A stretch of DNA of 64,000 nucleotides from CBFIDE01 sp965661265 (GTDB lineage: Bacteria > Bacteroidota > Bacteroidia > Flavobacteriales > Schleiferiaceae): the NCBI GenBank assembly GCA_965661265.1, contig CBFIDE010000001.1:1-64000 (forward strand), in the 5' to 3' direction. The notes below the pieces were generated by a model. It was given only the letters and a program-made list of their open reading frames with translations. It ran no database searches and had not been told where the DNA came from. A program made the position numbers and the translations under genes. Each line of letters opens with the position of its first letter. The first letter of the stretch is position 1. Of the stretch, positions 1 through 9,124 are shown piece after piece.

Positions 1-1008
1 AAAGAATACTGTTAATCTAAGTGCTTCTTGAAAAGTTCCAAAATCTGTGGTTCTTACACTTGGAACAACTTCGTATATATTTCTTGAGTAATTACCCAAG
101 AAGCTAATTATCCATTTGTCTGTCAGATCGTAAGTGAGATAGGCTTGGATGTCTGTAAAGCTTGGCCTAAAATCCGCATCTGTATCTAGCGATCCTAATA
201 AGATCTGATTAGTTCTATACCTTGAACCAATCATTACTGATAATCTATCCTTAGCTAGGCGATCTTCATAAACAAAATTACCTCCTAATAAACTAGCCTC
301 AAGTGTAATTGCAAATTCTGTTGGCTTTCTATAAGTGATATCCAGAACTGAAGACATCTTGTCTCCGTACCTTGATTCAAAACCTCCGGCAGAAAATTTT
401 ATATCCTCAACCATTACTGAATTAATAAAACTCAAGCCTTCTTGTTGGCCATTACTAACAAGGAAAGGCCTGTAAACCTCTATTCCATTTACGTAAACTA
501 GATTTTCATCAAAATTTCCACCTCTAACGGAATATTGTGAGCTCAATTCAGAATAACTACTTACTCCTGGCAGAGTTTTAATTATTCCTTCTACTCCAGA
601 ACCTGGACCAACATAAGCTTCTAAGACCTTTTTATTCAAACTAACTCTATTATCAAATCGAGCCACCTTGTCAATGATATCTACATTTCCTAGGACATTA
701 GGAAGAAGAATAAGTGTCATATTAATTTCTCGCTCTTCCTTTTTAGAAATTGAAAAACTAATGGTATCTGGCATATAACCAAAGCTAGCGAAAGAAGCCG
801 TTAGCTTTTCTCCAGTGCCAATTTCTAGCTTATACTTTCCTGTAGAATTAGTGAGGGTATAAAACTCTCCAACGGCTACACTGACACCATCAAGTGGTCT
901 ACCTTCAGCATCTTGCACTACTCCAAAAATGTTTGCTTGAGCTAGAACTTGATTGGAAAAAGAAAATAAAATCGCGAGAAGCAGAAAGCTTAAAACAGAA
1001 TTCTTCAA
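1..1008 (-). CDS. TonB-dependent receptor, N-terminal part (cut by window edge)
   Basis: Outer-membrane receptor of the TonB-dependent family; about 336 N-terminal residues are present and the frame stays open to base 1. It begins with a hydrophobic signal peptide ending LAQA, then a carboxypeptidase-regulatory-like beta-sandwich (IFGVVQDAEGRPLDGVSVAV), then a plug domain with the typical VRGGNFDENLVYVNG. The start is taken as TTG at 1008, because the only nearby ATG (1013) runs into a stop after two codons. It lies 10 bases after the stop of the small regulatory-domain gene upstream, so the two are probably co-transcribed. The substrate cannot be told from this part. Confidence 0.88.
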   Translation of the reverse strand, partial: MKNSVLSFLLLAILFSFSNQVLAQANIFGVVQDAEGRPLDGVSVAVGEFYTLTNSTGKYKLEIGTGEKLTASFASFGYMPDTISFSISKKEEREINMTLILLPNVLGNVDIIDKVARFDNRVSLNKKVLEAYVGPGSGVEGIIKTLPGVSSYSELSSQYSVRGGNFDENLVYVNGIEVYRPFLVSNGQQEGLSFINSVMVEDIKFSAGGFESRYGDKMSSVLDITYRKPTEFAITLEASLLGGNFVYEDRLAKDRLSVMIGSRYRTNQILLGSLDTDADFRPSFTDIQAYLTYDLTDKWIISFLGNYSRNIYEVVPSVRTTDFGTFQEALRLTVFF

Positions 1009-1018
1009 TACATATTCT

Positions 1019-1669
1019 TTATCTGGAGTAATCTCCGCGTTTAACTGCCTGGAAAAATTCTGACCATGCAAATGGATTTGTTAAAGCGCCCAATAAGGCT
1101 GTTCCGCCATTAGCATAGCCTCCATATCTACCGTAGTCATATATATTTTGCTGCTGTTGTTGAATCATAAAATCTTGAATTTCATCTGCGCTATATCCCA
1201 TTGCCGCAGCTCTAGCCTTTAATTCTTGAATCGCCAGATTTCTCATGGCAATATCATTTTGTGTTGTCGGAACTCTCATAGCTAAGAATTCTGCCTTAAA
1301 TCTATCTGGGGTTGGCCAAGGGTAAAGAGTAACTTCTTGTAAAATTGTGGTATCTCTTTGCATTATCACTTTTGAGAGATACGCTTCCATTTCTAATGTA
1401 TCAGGCAATAAAAGAAGTTCTGTCTTGAATCCAATTACCGAAATTTCTAATGTATCGCCCGGCATAGCTGCAAATGAGAAAAAGCCTTCTTCATTACTCA
1501 AGGTACCTCTCATTCTCTTTTTCACCATTACATGCGCATAAGGTACAAACTGAGGAATACTATCATCTGTTAAAACCACACCAGACAGTTGAATAGGTTC
1601 TTGAGCATGGAGTTTAGCACCGAAGGTTAAGAAGAAAGTAAAAGTTAAAAGAAGTAAGTTGTATTTCAT
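1019..1669 (-). CDS. Secreted carboxypeptidase-regulatory-like domain protein
   Basis: A 216-residue protein with a signal peptide (about residues 1-22, ending KLHAQ) and one carboxypeptidase-regulatory-like fold at about 25-100 (QLSGVVLTDD, SNEEGFFSF, LEISVIGFK). This fold usually fronts TonB receptors, but here it stands alone, followed by a helical tail with a glutamine run (QQQQQ) and a glycine/tyrosine-rich segment. The gene sits 37 bases after an M23 peptidase gene and 10 bases before a TonB receptor gene on the same strand, which suggests an envelope operon. The role is not known. The fold is clear, the function is not. Confidence 0.82.
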   Translation of the reverse strand: MKYNLLLLTFTFFLTFGAKLHAQEPIQLSGVVLTDDSIPQFVPYAHVMVKKRMRGTLSNEEGFFSFAAMPGDTLEISVIGFKTELLLLPDTLEMEAYLSKVIMQRDTTILQEVTLYPWPTPDRFKAEFLAMRVPTTQNDIAMRNLAIQELKARAAAMGYSADEIQDFMIQQQQQNIYDYGRYGGYANGGTALLGALTNPFAWSEFFQAVKRGDYSR

Positions 1670-1706
1670 CTGGGCTTATAACGCTGAAAGTGCAAAAATA
1701 GCATTA

Positions 1707-3419
1707 CTAATTTAAGAAAAATGAATAGCTATGATGAATCCTATTATTAACGTCATCAGTTAGCTCTATAATTAAGTTGTGTTCACCTGGATTTAGATCT
1801 AGATCGCTAAGGTTGGCAGAGATTAATTTATTTTTTGCATCATATTCAAATAAGACCCATTGTCCGTCAATTTGAACAGAGTAATCATTGAGACCACTTA
1901 GATTATCACCTATTACAAACTTTATTTTGGACTGTACGGTCAATTTTATCCCATCTTTAAACTCTAATGGTTTACATTGTGGAGGGATAGTATCCTCTAT
2001 CAAAGCAAATTGACCAAACTCTCTGACCTTTGCTTCAAAGCTTGAGGTTTTCTTTTCGTATTTCCCTCCTAACCAACTTTTCACTTTGCCATTATCCAAG
2101 CTCACAATTCCAACTTTACTAGGATTGAAATCAAAACTTGAAGAAGGAGTGATTGCCATACTATAGTACTTATGGACAGGGATTTCTGCATTTCCAATAT
2201 TATAAATTTGAGAAACAAAAATTGAACTATTGGATTTTTCAATGCTGAAATTAAAGTACATATTGCTGTAAAGACAATTCTCTTTGAGTAAAATATTCAC
2301 ATGGTCATTCTTAAAGAAGTTTACTTGATTATACTTAAATATAGATGATTCTATTTCATAAAGTGATTCAAGCCTTTCCTTTCTAATAGGTTTAATTTTA
2401 AAATTTAGCTCAGAGGTATTTCCTGCAAAATCTTTTAAAACGATTCTAACATCGGCTATAGAGTCAGTGTTTAATTTTAAAGGAGCCTTACATTTCTGAA
2501 GGTATAAATCAAGTTTATTCCCCTCATCTAAATAGAGTTTATCAATAGTTTTACCGCAGCAAACCTTCTGAGCATAATCAATATGAGAATTTATATATCT
2601 ACTTGTTGCAAAAGAAAAACTACTTGCTGCAAAGGAGTATTCAAGCTCATTATTGATATAAAGCTCAGTAGAATAGAGCCCATTCTTATTATTCGAACCG
2701 TTGAGCCTATCAAATGCTCTTATTCCAAAAGCAAATTCAGAGGAGCATTCTAAGACTTCATCTCCAGTCAAAGAGTACTTATTATTAGCCAATTTTAAAA
2801 CAGATAAACTCTTTGATTCTGTTAATTCACCTTCAACGTATTCATATAACTGCAGATCAATAAGTTTAGGTGCTTTTGTGTCCTCAACGTCAAATCCAAA
2901 AAACAGAGGGTTAATAATCTTTTCTGTTCTAGAATCTCTAATTTCAAAATGAAGGTGAGGGCCACCACTTCCTCCGCTATTTCCGCTTAGCGCGATTGTA
3001 TCACCTTGTTTTAATTGAAACTGCTTTGAAGATAGAAACAAATCAACTCCAAAAGATTTCTTGGAATATTGACTTTTTCTAACATAGGCTTGGATTTCAG
3101 GAGAAAATCTTTGAAGGTGGGCGTATACCGATGTATAACCATTAGGATGCCTAACGTAAATAGCATTTCCGAAGCCATAAGGCGAAACTTTGATTCTAGA
3201 AACATATCCATCTGCAATACTTAAAACCACCAATCCTTCTTTTCCTTGAGTTTTTATGTCCATTCCAGAATGAAAATGATTGCCTCTTAACTCGCCGAAA
3301 GTTCCGGATAAGACAAGCGGAATATTTAATGGAGGGATAAAATCAGCCTGTGGATACTGAGCAAATAGTCCAAAACTGCATAATTGAAAAATAAGAATGA
3401 TTCTAATGATAAGTCGCAT
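1707..3419 (-). CDS. M23 family metallopeptidase (peptidoglycan endopeptidase-like)
   Basis: A 570-residue exported protein. A signal peptide (residues 1-20) precedes a LytM/M23 domain at about 40-165. Zinc-site residues are visible: H50 and D54 in GNHFHSGMD, H101 in YAHL and the HLHFE motif at 155-159, so the domain looks catalytically intact. The remaining 400 residues are beta-rich, with LSGLNDYSVQIDG and a PGEHNLIIELTDD-like end, as in bacterial Ig-like folds. M23 enzymes cleave peptide cross-bridges in peptidoglycan in the periplasm. It is the first gene of a probable three-gene minus-strand run leading to a TonB receptor. Confidence 0.9.
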   Translation of the reverse strand: MRLIIRIILIFQLCSFGLFAQYPQADFIPPLNIPLVLSGTFGELRGNHFHSGMDIKTQGKEGLVVLSIADGYVSRIKVSPYGFGNAIYVRHPNGYTSVYAHLQRFSPEIQAYVRKSQYSKKSFGVDLFLSSKQFQLKQGDTIALSGNSGGSGGPHLHFEIRDSRTEKIINPLFFGFDVEDTKAPKLIDLQLYEYVEGELTESKSLSVLKLANNKYSLTGDEVLECSSEFAFGIRAFDRLNGSNNKNGLYSTELYINNELEYSFAASSFSFATSRYINSHIDYAQKVCCGKTIDKLYLDEGNKLDLYLQKCKAPLKLNTDSIADVRIVLKDFAGNTSELNFKIKPIRKERLESLYEIESSIFKYNQVNFFKNDHVNILLKENCLYSNMYFNFSIEKSNSSIFVSQIYNIGNAEIPVHKYYSMAITPSSSFDFNPSKVGIVSLDNGKVKSWLGGKYEKKTSSFEAKVREFGQFALIEDTIPPQCKPLEFKDGIKLTVQSKIKFVIGDNLSGLNDYSVQIDGQWVLFEYDAKNKLISANLSDLDLNPGEHNLIIELTDDVNNRIHHSYSFFLN

Positions 3420-3499
3420 TGGGGTTACCTTTTACAGTTGTCAATATTATCTAAAAACAATGAATGATGAAATGATTACAGATAAATCTTCTCTACTTA

Positions 3500-3530
3500 T
3501 TGTTTTAAGTCATAAGGCTTCATACTTTTG
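3500..3530 (+). promoter_or_regulatory. Bacteroidota-type promoter for the coiled-coil/zapA operon
   Basis: TTG at 3500-3502 and TACTTTTG at 3523-3530 (consensus TAnnTTTG) are separated by 20 bases, which fits the -33/-7 layout of the main Bacteroidota sigma factor. The predicted start point is about 15-20 bases upstream of the ATG at 3552. Confidence 0.6.
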
Positions 3531-3551
3531 TAAGAACTATTAGTTTCCTTT

Positions 3552-3842
3552 ATGGCAGATCTTCAAACAGAACTTAAGGAGCTGAACTCAAGCATTCAGA
3601 AGCTTGTTCAGCAACATAGGAGCCTCAAAGAAGAAAAAACAAACTTGAACAGTCAATTAGATGAAGCAAGACAACTTTTACGCCAAAAGGAAAGTAAAAT
3701 AGTAATATTAGAAAGTGAACTAAATATTGCAAGAATCGCTAAAGGTATGACCAAAGGTGGAAAAGACGCGGAAGTGGCTCGAGCAAGAATAGGCGCTTTA
3801 GTGCGGGAAATAGACCGCTGTATAGCATTGTTAAACGAATAG
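3552..3842 (+). CDS. Small coiled-coil protein upstream of zapA
   Basis: A 96-residue protein that is coiled coil over residues 1-65 (heptad-like LKELNSSIQKLVQQH and LNSQLDEARQLLRQKE), followed by a short conserved-looking tail with VREIDRCIALLNE. There is no signal peptide or membrane segment. It ends 7 bases before zapA and shares its promoter. By size, coiled-coil nature and position it may be a partner of ZapA in the division ring, comparable in role to ZapB, but it has no clear sequence match to ZapB. Function is inferred from context only. Confidence 0.75.
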   Translation: MADLQTELKELNSSIQKLVQQHRSLKEEKTNLNSQLDEARQLLRQKESKIVILESELNIARIAKGMTKGGKDAEVARARIGALVREIDRCIALLNE

Positions 3843-3849
3843 TCCAAAA

Positions 3850-4140
3850 ATGGAGGATTATTTAAAAATAAAGGTTTCAATAGCCGATAGAGTTTACCCT
3901 TTGAACATCAAACGAAGTGAAGAGGAGAAAATTAGATTAGCTGCTAAAAAAATTGATAGTTTACTCAAGAAATATGAGGAAAACTACGCCGTTAGAGACA
4001 AGCAAGACCTTCTTGCTATGTGTGCATTGCAATTAGCATCACGCATAGAAAAGAATACCGACAAGCTTATGGTAGATGGCGATCAATTTGAAGAAGAGTT
4101 AAAAGCTATGAAACTTCTTATAGAACATGTGATACAGTAA
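3850..4140 (+). CDS. zapA: Cell division protein ZapA
   Basis: A 96-residue ZapA-family protein. ZapA binds FtsZ and bundles its filaments at midcell. The N-terminal globular part shows the family pattern VSIADRVYPLNI and the RLAAKKID-like helix; the C-terminal part (about 55-96) is a long helix (DLLAMCALQLASRIEK) that would form the coiled-coil stalk. Length is normal. It follows a coiled-coil gene by 7 bases and precedes a 6S RNA, the same zapA-ssrS order known from Escherichia coli, and then rny. Confidence 0.92.
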   Translation: MEDYLKIKVSIADRVYPLNIKRSEEEKIRLAAKKIDSLLKKYEENYAVRDKQDLLAMCALQLASRIEKNTDKLMVDGDQFEEELKAMKLLIEHVIQ

Positions 4141-4157
4141 GTTCTTTATATTTTTTT

Positions 4158-4316
4158 CCCGCATCAATTCATCAATTTGCTAAACTCAACGTTATTAATT
4201 ATAAGAGTTTAGTTCGGGTTTTCTAAACCAAGCCTCTATAAGTGGAAGGTTGAAATTATCCGGTAAACTCTGATCTTGTCTATCTTGGAGTTTAGACAAA
4301 ATGGAATTGGTGCGGG
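4158..4316 (+). ncRNA. ssrS: 6S RNA
   Basis: Read by eye, this 159-base region folds into the 6S rod. A closing stem pairs 4158-4170 with 4304-4316 (13 pairs, one G-U). A second stem pairs 4176-4187 with 4288-4300 (12 pairs, one bulged A). Then comes a symmetrical open bubble of 16 bases on each side (4188-4203 and 4272-4287), then a stem of AGAGTTTA (4204-4211) with TAAACTCT (4264-4271) and a terminal arm. The bubble is the mark of 6S RNA, which mimics an open promoter and binds RNA polymerase. A T-rich run follows at 4317. The place between zapA and rny agrees. No sequence search was possible. Confidence 0.8.
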
Positions 4317-4341
4317 TTTTTATTTTTAATTTAGAAAGGAA

Positions 4342-5880
4342 ATGGAAATTATATCAATATTATTAGTAGTAATCAGCGCGATTATTGGCCTAGGACTAGG
4401 TTTTATGTTCGCAAAAAAGTCTGAAAAATCAAAAGCAAACAGCTTTTTAAAGGAAGCGCAAAAAGAGGCTGACTCTATCAAAAAGGACAAAATTCTACAA
4501 GCGAAAGAGAAGTTTTTAGAACTCAAATCTGAGCATGAAGATGTTATTAAAGGAAGAGAGAAAAAACTGAATGACCGCTGGGACAAATTCAAGGAAAAAG
4601 AAAGAAGCCTGAACCAGAAGCTGGAAGAGTTTAGACGTAAAGAAAAAGGAATTGAGTCATTAAAAGAAAGGCTTCAGCAGAAGGCAGAAGTATTCCAAGC
4701 CAAAGAAGATGAGCTAGAAAAAACTCATAAGAGACAAGTTGAGCAGCTTGAGGTTATCTCTGGATTAAGTGCAGATGATGCCAAGAATCAGTTAATGGAT
4801 ACTCTAAAAGATGAGGCCAAGACTAATGCTTCTGCTTTTATTCAAGAATCTATGGAAGAGGCTAAGCTTACTTCTAATAACGAGGCAAGAAAAATTGTAA
4901 TCCAAAGCATTCAAAGAATCGCCACAGAGCAAGCTATTGAAAATAGTGTGTCTGTATTTAACATTGAAAATGATGATGTTAAAGGTAGAATCATTGGAAG
5001 AGAAGGAAGAAATATTAGAGCATTAGAAGCCGCAACTGGTGTAGAAATTATAGTAGATGATACTCCAGAGGCAATTATACTTTCTTGCTTTGACCCAATT
5101 AGAAGAGAAATTGCCAGAATGGCTTTGCATAAGCTGGTTACAGATGGCAGAATCCACCCGGCAAGAGTTGAAGAAGTAGTTAATAAGACAAAGAAAGCTA
5201 TTGATGAAGAAATTATTGAGGTTGGTAAAAGAACAACCATTGATCTAGGTATTCATGGTTTGCATCCTGAATTGATAAAGGCTGTAGGTAGAATGAAGTA
5301 TAGATCATCTTATGGTCAAAATCTATTGCAGCATAGTAGAGAGGTTGCCAACTTATGCGGTGTAATGGCCTCTGAATTAGGATTAAATCCTAAATTGGCT
5401 AAAAGAGCTGGATTATTGCATGATATAGGTAAAGTTCCTAGTGAAGAAACAGAACTGCCACATGCTATTCTTGGAATGAAATGGGCTGAGAAATATGGCG
5501 AAAAGCCAGAAGTAGTTAATGCAATTGGCGCCCACCATGACGAGATTGAAATGACCAGCTTATTAAGTCCTATAATTCAAGTTTGTGACGGTATCTCAGG
5601 AGCAAGACCTGGCGCAAGAAGACAAATAGCTGAATCCTATATTCAAAGGCTAAAGGACCTAGAAACACTTGCTATGAGTGAGAAAGGTGTTTCAAAAGCT
5701 TATGCTATTCAAGCTGGTAGAGAATTAAGAGTTATGGTTGATTGTGACAAGGTAAGTGATACCGAAGCATCTAAAATTAGCTTTGATATTAGCCAGAAAA
5801 TACAGAATGAAATGACCTATCCTGGTCAGGTGAAAATCACAGTTATTAGAGAGACAAGAGCGGTAAATATTGCTAGGTAA
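4342..5880 (+). CDS. rny: Ribonuclease Y
   Basis: A 512-residue endoribonuclease that starts mRNA decay at the membrane. Residues 2-23 form one membrane segment, about 28-135 a long charged coiled coil, 208-270 a KH domain with GRIIGREGRN at 215-224, and about 325-420 an HD domain with H331 and the HD pair H360-D361 (LLHDIGK). Size and domain order match the family (about 520 residues). It begins 26 bases after the 6S RNA and may be partly expressed by read-through from zapA. Confidence 0.96.
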   Translation: MEIISILLVVISAIIGLGLGFMFAKKSEKSKANSFLKEAQKEADSIKKDKILQAKEKFLELKSEHEDVIKGREKKLNDRWDKFKEKERSLNQKLEEFRRKEKGIESLKERLQQKAEVFQAKEDELEKTHKRQVEQLEVISGLSADDAKNQLMDTLKDEAKTNASAFIQESMEEAKLTSNNEARKIVIQSIQRIATEQAIENSVSVFNIENDDVKGRIIGREGRNIRALEAATGVEIIVDDTPEAIILSCFDPIRREIARMALHKLVTDGRIHPARVEEVVNKTKKAIDEEIIEVGKRTTIDLGIHGLHPELIKAVGRMKYRSSYGQNLLQHSREVANLCGVMASELGLNPKLAKRAGLLHDIGKVPSEETELPHAILGMKWAEKYGEKPEVVNAIGAHHDEIEMTSLLSPIIQVCDGISGARPGARRQIAESYIQRLKDLETLAMSEKGVSKAYAIQAGRELRVMVDCDKVSDTEASKISFDISQKIQNEMTYPGQVKITVIRETRAVNIAR

Positions 5881-5919
5881 ATTTGAGATATTTTAGTGTT
5901 TTTATTGAAAGGGTATTCT

Positions 5920-5927
5920 TACCTTTG
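5920..5927 (+). promoter_or_regulatory. -7 promoter element of the universal stress protein gene
   Basis: TACCTTTG matches TAnnTTTG and lies 32 bases before the ATG at 5959. No well-spaced -33 TTG is seen; the nearest one (5905) is only 12 bases away. Confidence 0.4.
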
Positions 5928-5958
5928 ACCAATAATTTAACCCTAAAGTTAATGCGGT

Positions 5959-6846
5959 ATGGCTGATAATCAAAGTCAGATTTTAGTTCCAGTAGGTTTC
6001 TCTGAGCAATCTTTTGTTGCTCTGGAGCAGGCTCTAATTTTTGCAAAAGCTTTGAATGCTCACGTGACTGTTCTTGCAGTGATTGAAGAGAACAACTTTT
6101 TAAAGAGAGTATTTAGCTCCAATACAAAAGAAAAGGAGAAAGACTATCGTCATGAAATTCAAGATAAGCTAAAAGAAGTTGCTAACGAATTTGAGAAAAA
6201 GTCTGGCCTTAATATCAAATCAATGGTTACGCAAGGTGTGGTCTATGAGGAGATTAAAAAAGTAGCAGAGCTTATTGAAGCAGATCTTGTAGTAATGGGT
6301 ACAAATGGTAAAACAAGTAACCTTAGAAAGAGGTTTATTGGAACCAATGCTTTTAGGGTTGTATCTAGTGTAGATCCTCCCGTAATTACAATTAATGGTG
6401 TGAGAAATATCACCAAAATTGATACTATCTTCTTGCCGATTGTCATGGAGAAAAAATCAAAAGAAAAAGTTGGTCCTGCTTTGTTTTATGCTCGCTTATT
6501 TAATGCGAAGATCAATATTGTTGGAATTCTAGAAACAGAGGATACAAGGAAAGTTTACAAGCAACACTTAAAGCAGGTAAAGAAATTTATCAATGATGGT
6601 GGAGTTAATTGCGAGAGTTTCTTGATCAATGCAGATAACGACAAAAGCCTTATTAATCAATGCCTAGACACTGCTTATGAGCAGGAAGCTGATCTTATCA
6701 TCATTACAGAAGAAGATAAAGAAAGAGACATTACAGATTACTTTATGACAAGTAGAGTTCAAGAAGTAATTCACCTTTCCGAAGTTCCTGTTATGTGCAT
6801 CACTCCAAGTAAAACACACTATCAAGCACTGTGGAGCGCTTTATAA
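5959..6846 (+). CDS. Universal stress protein, two UspA domains
   Basis: A 295-residue soluble protein with two tandem Usp domains (about 6-147 and 155-283). The first opens with ILVPVGFSEQS and holds MGTNGKTSNLRKRF, which resembles the ATP-binding G-x2-G-x9-G(S/T) pattern of nucleotide-binding Usp proteins. The second has ADLIIITEED and ends VPVMCITPSK but lacks the glycine pattern, so it may not bind nucleotide. Such proteins are usually induced by starvation or stress; the actual signal is unknown. It stands alone with its own -7 element and a weak hairpin at the end. Confidence 0.9.
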   Translation: MADNQSQILVPVGFSEQSFVALEQALIFAKALNAHVTVLAVIEENNFLKRVFSSNTKEKEKDYRHEIQDKLKEVANEFEKKSGLNIKSMVTQGVVYEEIKKVAELIEADLVVMGTNGKTSNLRKRFIGTNAFRVVSSVDPPVITINGVRNITKIDTIFLPIVMEKKSKEKVGPALFYARLFNAKINIVGILETEDTRKVYKQHLKQVKKFINDGGVNCESFLINADNDKSLINQCLDTAYEQEADLIIITEEDKERDITDYFMTSRVQEVIHLSEVPVMCITPSKTHYQALWSAL

Positions 6847-6863
6847 TAATTAATATTTCTATT

Positions 6864-6892
6864 AAAACCCCTCTCTCTGCTTAGGTTTTTTT
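6864..6892. terminator. Weak terminator between convergent genes
   Basis: AAAACC at 6864-6869 can pair with GGTTTT at 6884-6889, followed by a T run. It lies between the ends of the stress protein gene and the M14 peptidase gene and could serve both strands, but the stem is short. Confidence 0.4.
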
Positions 6893-8583
6893 TACGGAAT
6901 AATTCCAAGAGGATACCTTAAATATTCTTTTTCTAAAAGCCCAGATTCTGTATATATATAATTTAAACAGTTGTAAGGAACCATAGCCTCATCCGGATTA
7001 TTGAGCTTCCACTTAGCATACTTAGCCCTTAGAACCTCATCGTTTTTTAGTAATTCAGCAGCTTGATCCTCAAAAATATAAGAAGAGAAATACTCCTTCT
7101 GCTGAAAAATTTCATCAAAGAAATTCCATCTTAAGTAGGAGTCTACCGCATTAGGTTCTAGGGTTTGAATTATAAATCTCTTTTTCTTTTGTTTTGTATC
7201 TATTAGAAAATCACCTTTATAAAACTTTCTAAATTGACTTATTCTTTCAAACTCAACTTGAGTCAGAAGAAAATGTCCTTCATAAGGTCTATTAGGAAAC
7301 TCATAAGTTTTAATATAATAAACATCTGCTTCTATAACTGTATCGCGCGAAAGCGGAACTAATTCTACACCATTAAGCTCTAAGCGTTCAACAACATCAG
7401 CTCTAGATTTTGGCAAAATATAAGCTTTAGGAATTTCTATATTATCAGTAGAGCTATAACTGGGGTAATACTTTACCATAAAATCCTTTGGCTTATTGCG
7501 ATGATACTTCAGCCTCTTCCCTTCATGAATTTCGCTTTTCAAATAATCATATTCAAAGCCTTTAAATTCTTTGAAGACAAAGTCAGTAGTGTCTAACTCC
7601 CAATTAATGGCCATTTCTTTAATAGTCTCCTCGTACTCATACGCCTTTTTAAACTCCTCCAACACTTTGTCCACATTAATGGATTGAAAATCATTAAAGC
7701 TCTTTAAAAATTCAAAAGTAGCTTCTACCCTATCCTTATAATCTTTAAACATATGTGCCTCAGTTATGTAACCAATACAATTATGAAGAGCCGTATAACC
7801 ACTAGCATACCTTGGAGTTTCTAAAAAAGCAGCAAAGCCTTGATCTGGTGTAGATCCAAAAACATTCACATAAGGTGTCATCTCCCAATCTTTACTCTTC
7901 ATATCTTTATAAAGAAAGGGATCGATATCATTCGTCATTAAAGTAGCCAGAACAGGGTTCAATTTATCTTTTTGAGTTGATATTAATGTCATCGTATACT
8001 GGTAGTCCGCGCCATTACTACTATGTGTATCAATAAAGAAATGAGGTTTTATTCGCTGAAATAGTTCTACAAATGCAAAGCTGTTCTTGCTGTCCATTTT
8101 GATAAAATCTCTATTCAGGTCAAGATTATTTGCATTTCCTCTAAATCCGTGCATTTCAGGGCCATTCTGATTTATTCTGCTACAACATGATCGATTTAAA
8201 GCTCCGCCAATATTATAAACGGGAATGATATAATAGGCTATATTCTCCTTTACTCCTTTTTCTAGGAGCTCTTGTGCAAACAAAATTGAAGCATCTATAC
8301 CACAAGACTCTCCGGGATGAATACCATTATTGATTAAAACCTTGATTTGATTGACGCCTTTATTTTCATTTATACTCAGGTAATGCAGAGGCTTGCCGGC
8401 ATCAGTTGAGGCCAGACTATCCAATTTACATTCCTGAGGGTACTCTTGGGCCAAATACCGATAAGCGATTAGAACGGAATCATAAGTCAGAGTTTTGTTC
8501 TCCTTAAAAACCAGATCTACCTGAGCTGTCATACTTAGCGTAAATAGCATGCTAATTAGACTAGCAAACATTTTATTTTTCAT
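6892..8583 (-). CDS. Secreted M14 family zinc carboxypeptidase
   Basis: A 563-residue exported peptidase. A signal peptide (1-20, ending SMTAQ) is followed by an M14 domain at about 35-320. Zinc ligands H89 and E92 (GIHPGES) and H187 (DTHSSN) are visible, as is NLDLNRDF with the substrate-binding arginine R158. Members cut C-terminal residues or peptides outside the cytoplasm. The C-terminal 240 residues hold no motif I know. It is monocistronic, convergent with the stress protein gene and divergent from the SRPBCC gene. Confidence 0.92.
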   Translation of the reverse strand: MKNKMFASLISMLFTLSMTAQVDLVFKENKTLTYDSVLIAYRYLAQEYPQECKLDSLASTDAGKPLHYLSINENKGVNQIKVLINNGIHPGESCGIDASILFAQELLEKGVKENIAYYIIPVYNIGGALNRSCCSRINQNGPEMHGFRGNANNLDLNRDFIKMDSKNSFAFVELFQRIKPHFFIDTHSSNGADYQYTMTLISTQKDKLNPVLATLMTNDIDPFLYKDMKSKDWEMTPYVNVFGSTPDQGFAAFLETPRYASGYTALHNCIGYITEAHMFKDYKDRVEATFEFLKSFNDFQSINVDKVLEEFKKAYEYEETIKEMAINWELDTTDFVFKEFKGFEYDYLKSEIHEGKRLKYHRNKPKDFMVKYYPSYSSTDNIEIPKAYILPKSRADVVERLELNGVELVPLSRDTVIEADVYYIKTYEFPNRPYEGHFLLTQVEFERISQFRKFYKGDFLIDTKQKKKRFIIQTLEPNAVDSYLRWNFFDEIFQQKEYFSSYIFEDQAAELLKNDEVLRAKYAKWKLNNPDEAMVPYNCLNYIYTESGLLEKEYLRYPLGIIP

Positions 8584-8668
8584 CGTGACAAGATGGAAAC
8601 TTTATTGATAATCTCAAATAGTTTAAACATTTTTCCATTAGATAGCTTATATATATAATTGCACAATT

Positions 8669-9121
8669 ATGTATAGAATTGAGAGTGAAACACAGCTTAA
8701 TATGCCTATTGAAGAGGCCTGGAATTTTTTCTCGCGCCCTGAGAATTTATCAAAAATAAGTCCCAAGGAAATTGGATTTAAGATTTTAAATAAAGTACCC
8801 TCTGAGATGTATGAAGGCCTTATTATAAATTATAAGGTAAAACCTCTATTAGGTATTACTATGCCTTGGAGTTCTGAGATTACCAAAATTGAAAAGCATA
8901 AATACTTTATTGATTCACAGCTAAGTGGGCCATATAAGATTTGGCATCATCAGCACTTTTTTGAAGAAAATGAAAAAGGAACTCTTTTAAAAGACATCGT
9001 GCATTACGAAATGCCTTTAGGAGTACTAGGAAAATTAGCTCATTTTCTTTTTGTAAAAGCTAAAGTCCAAGGTATTTTTGACTACCGAGAGATTGCTATT
9101 AAAGAAATATTTGGTCAATAA
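8669..9121 (+). CDS. SRPBCC (START-like) family protein
   Basis: A 150-residue cytoplasmic protein with the helix-grip fold of the SRPBCC family: the opening IEEAWNFFSRPENLSKISP is typical of the cell-wide ligand-binding/cyclase-like group, and the C-terminal long helix (FDYREIAIKEIF) closes the pocket. Members bind hydrophobic ligands; the ligand here is unknown. It is followed after 3 bases by the DUF2452 gene, so the two are probably one transcript. Confidence 0.85.
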   Translation: MYRIESETQLNMPIEEAWNFFSRPENLSKISPKEIGFKILNKVPSEMYEGLIINYKVKPLLGITMPWSSEITKIEKHKYFIDSQLSGPYKIWHHQHFFEENEKGTLLKDIVHYEMPLGVLGKLAHFLFVKAKVQGIFDYREIAIKEIFGQ

Positions 9122-9124
9122 AGG

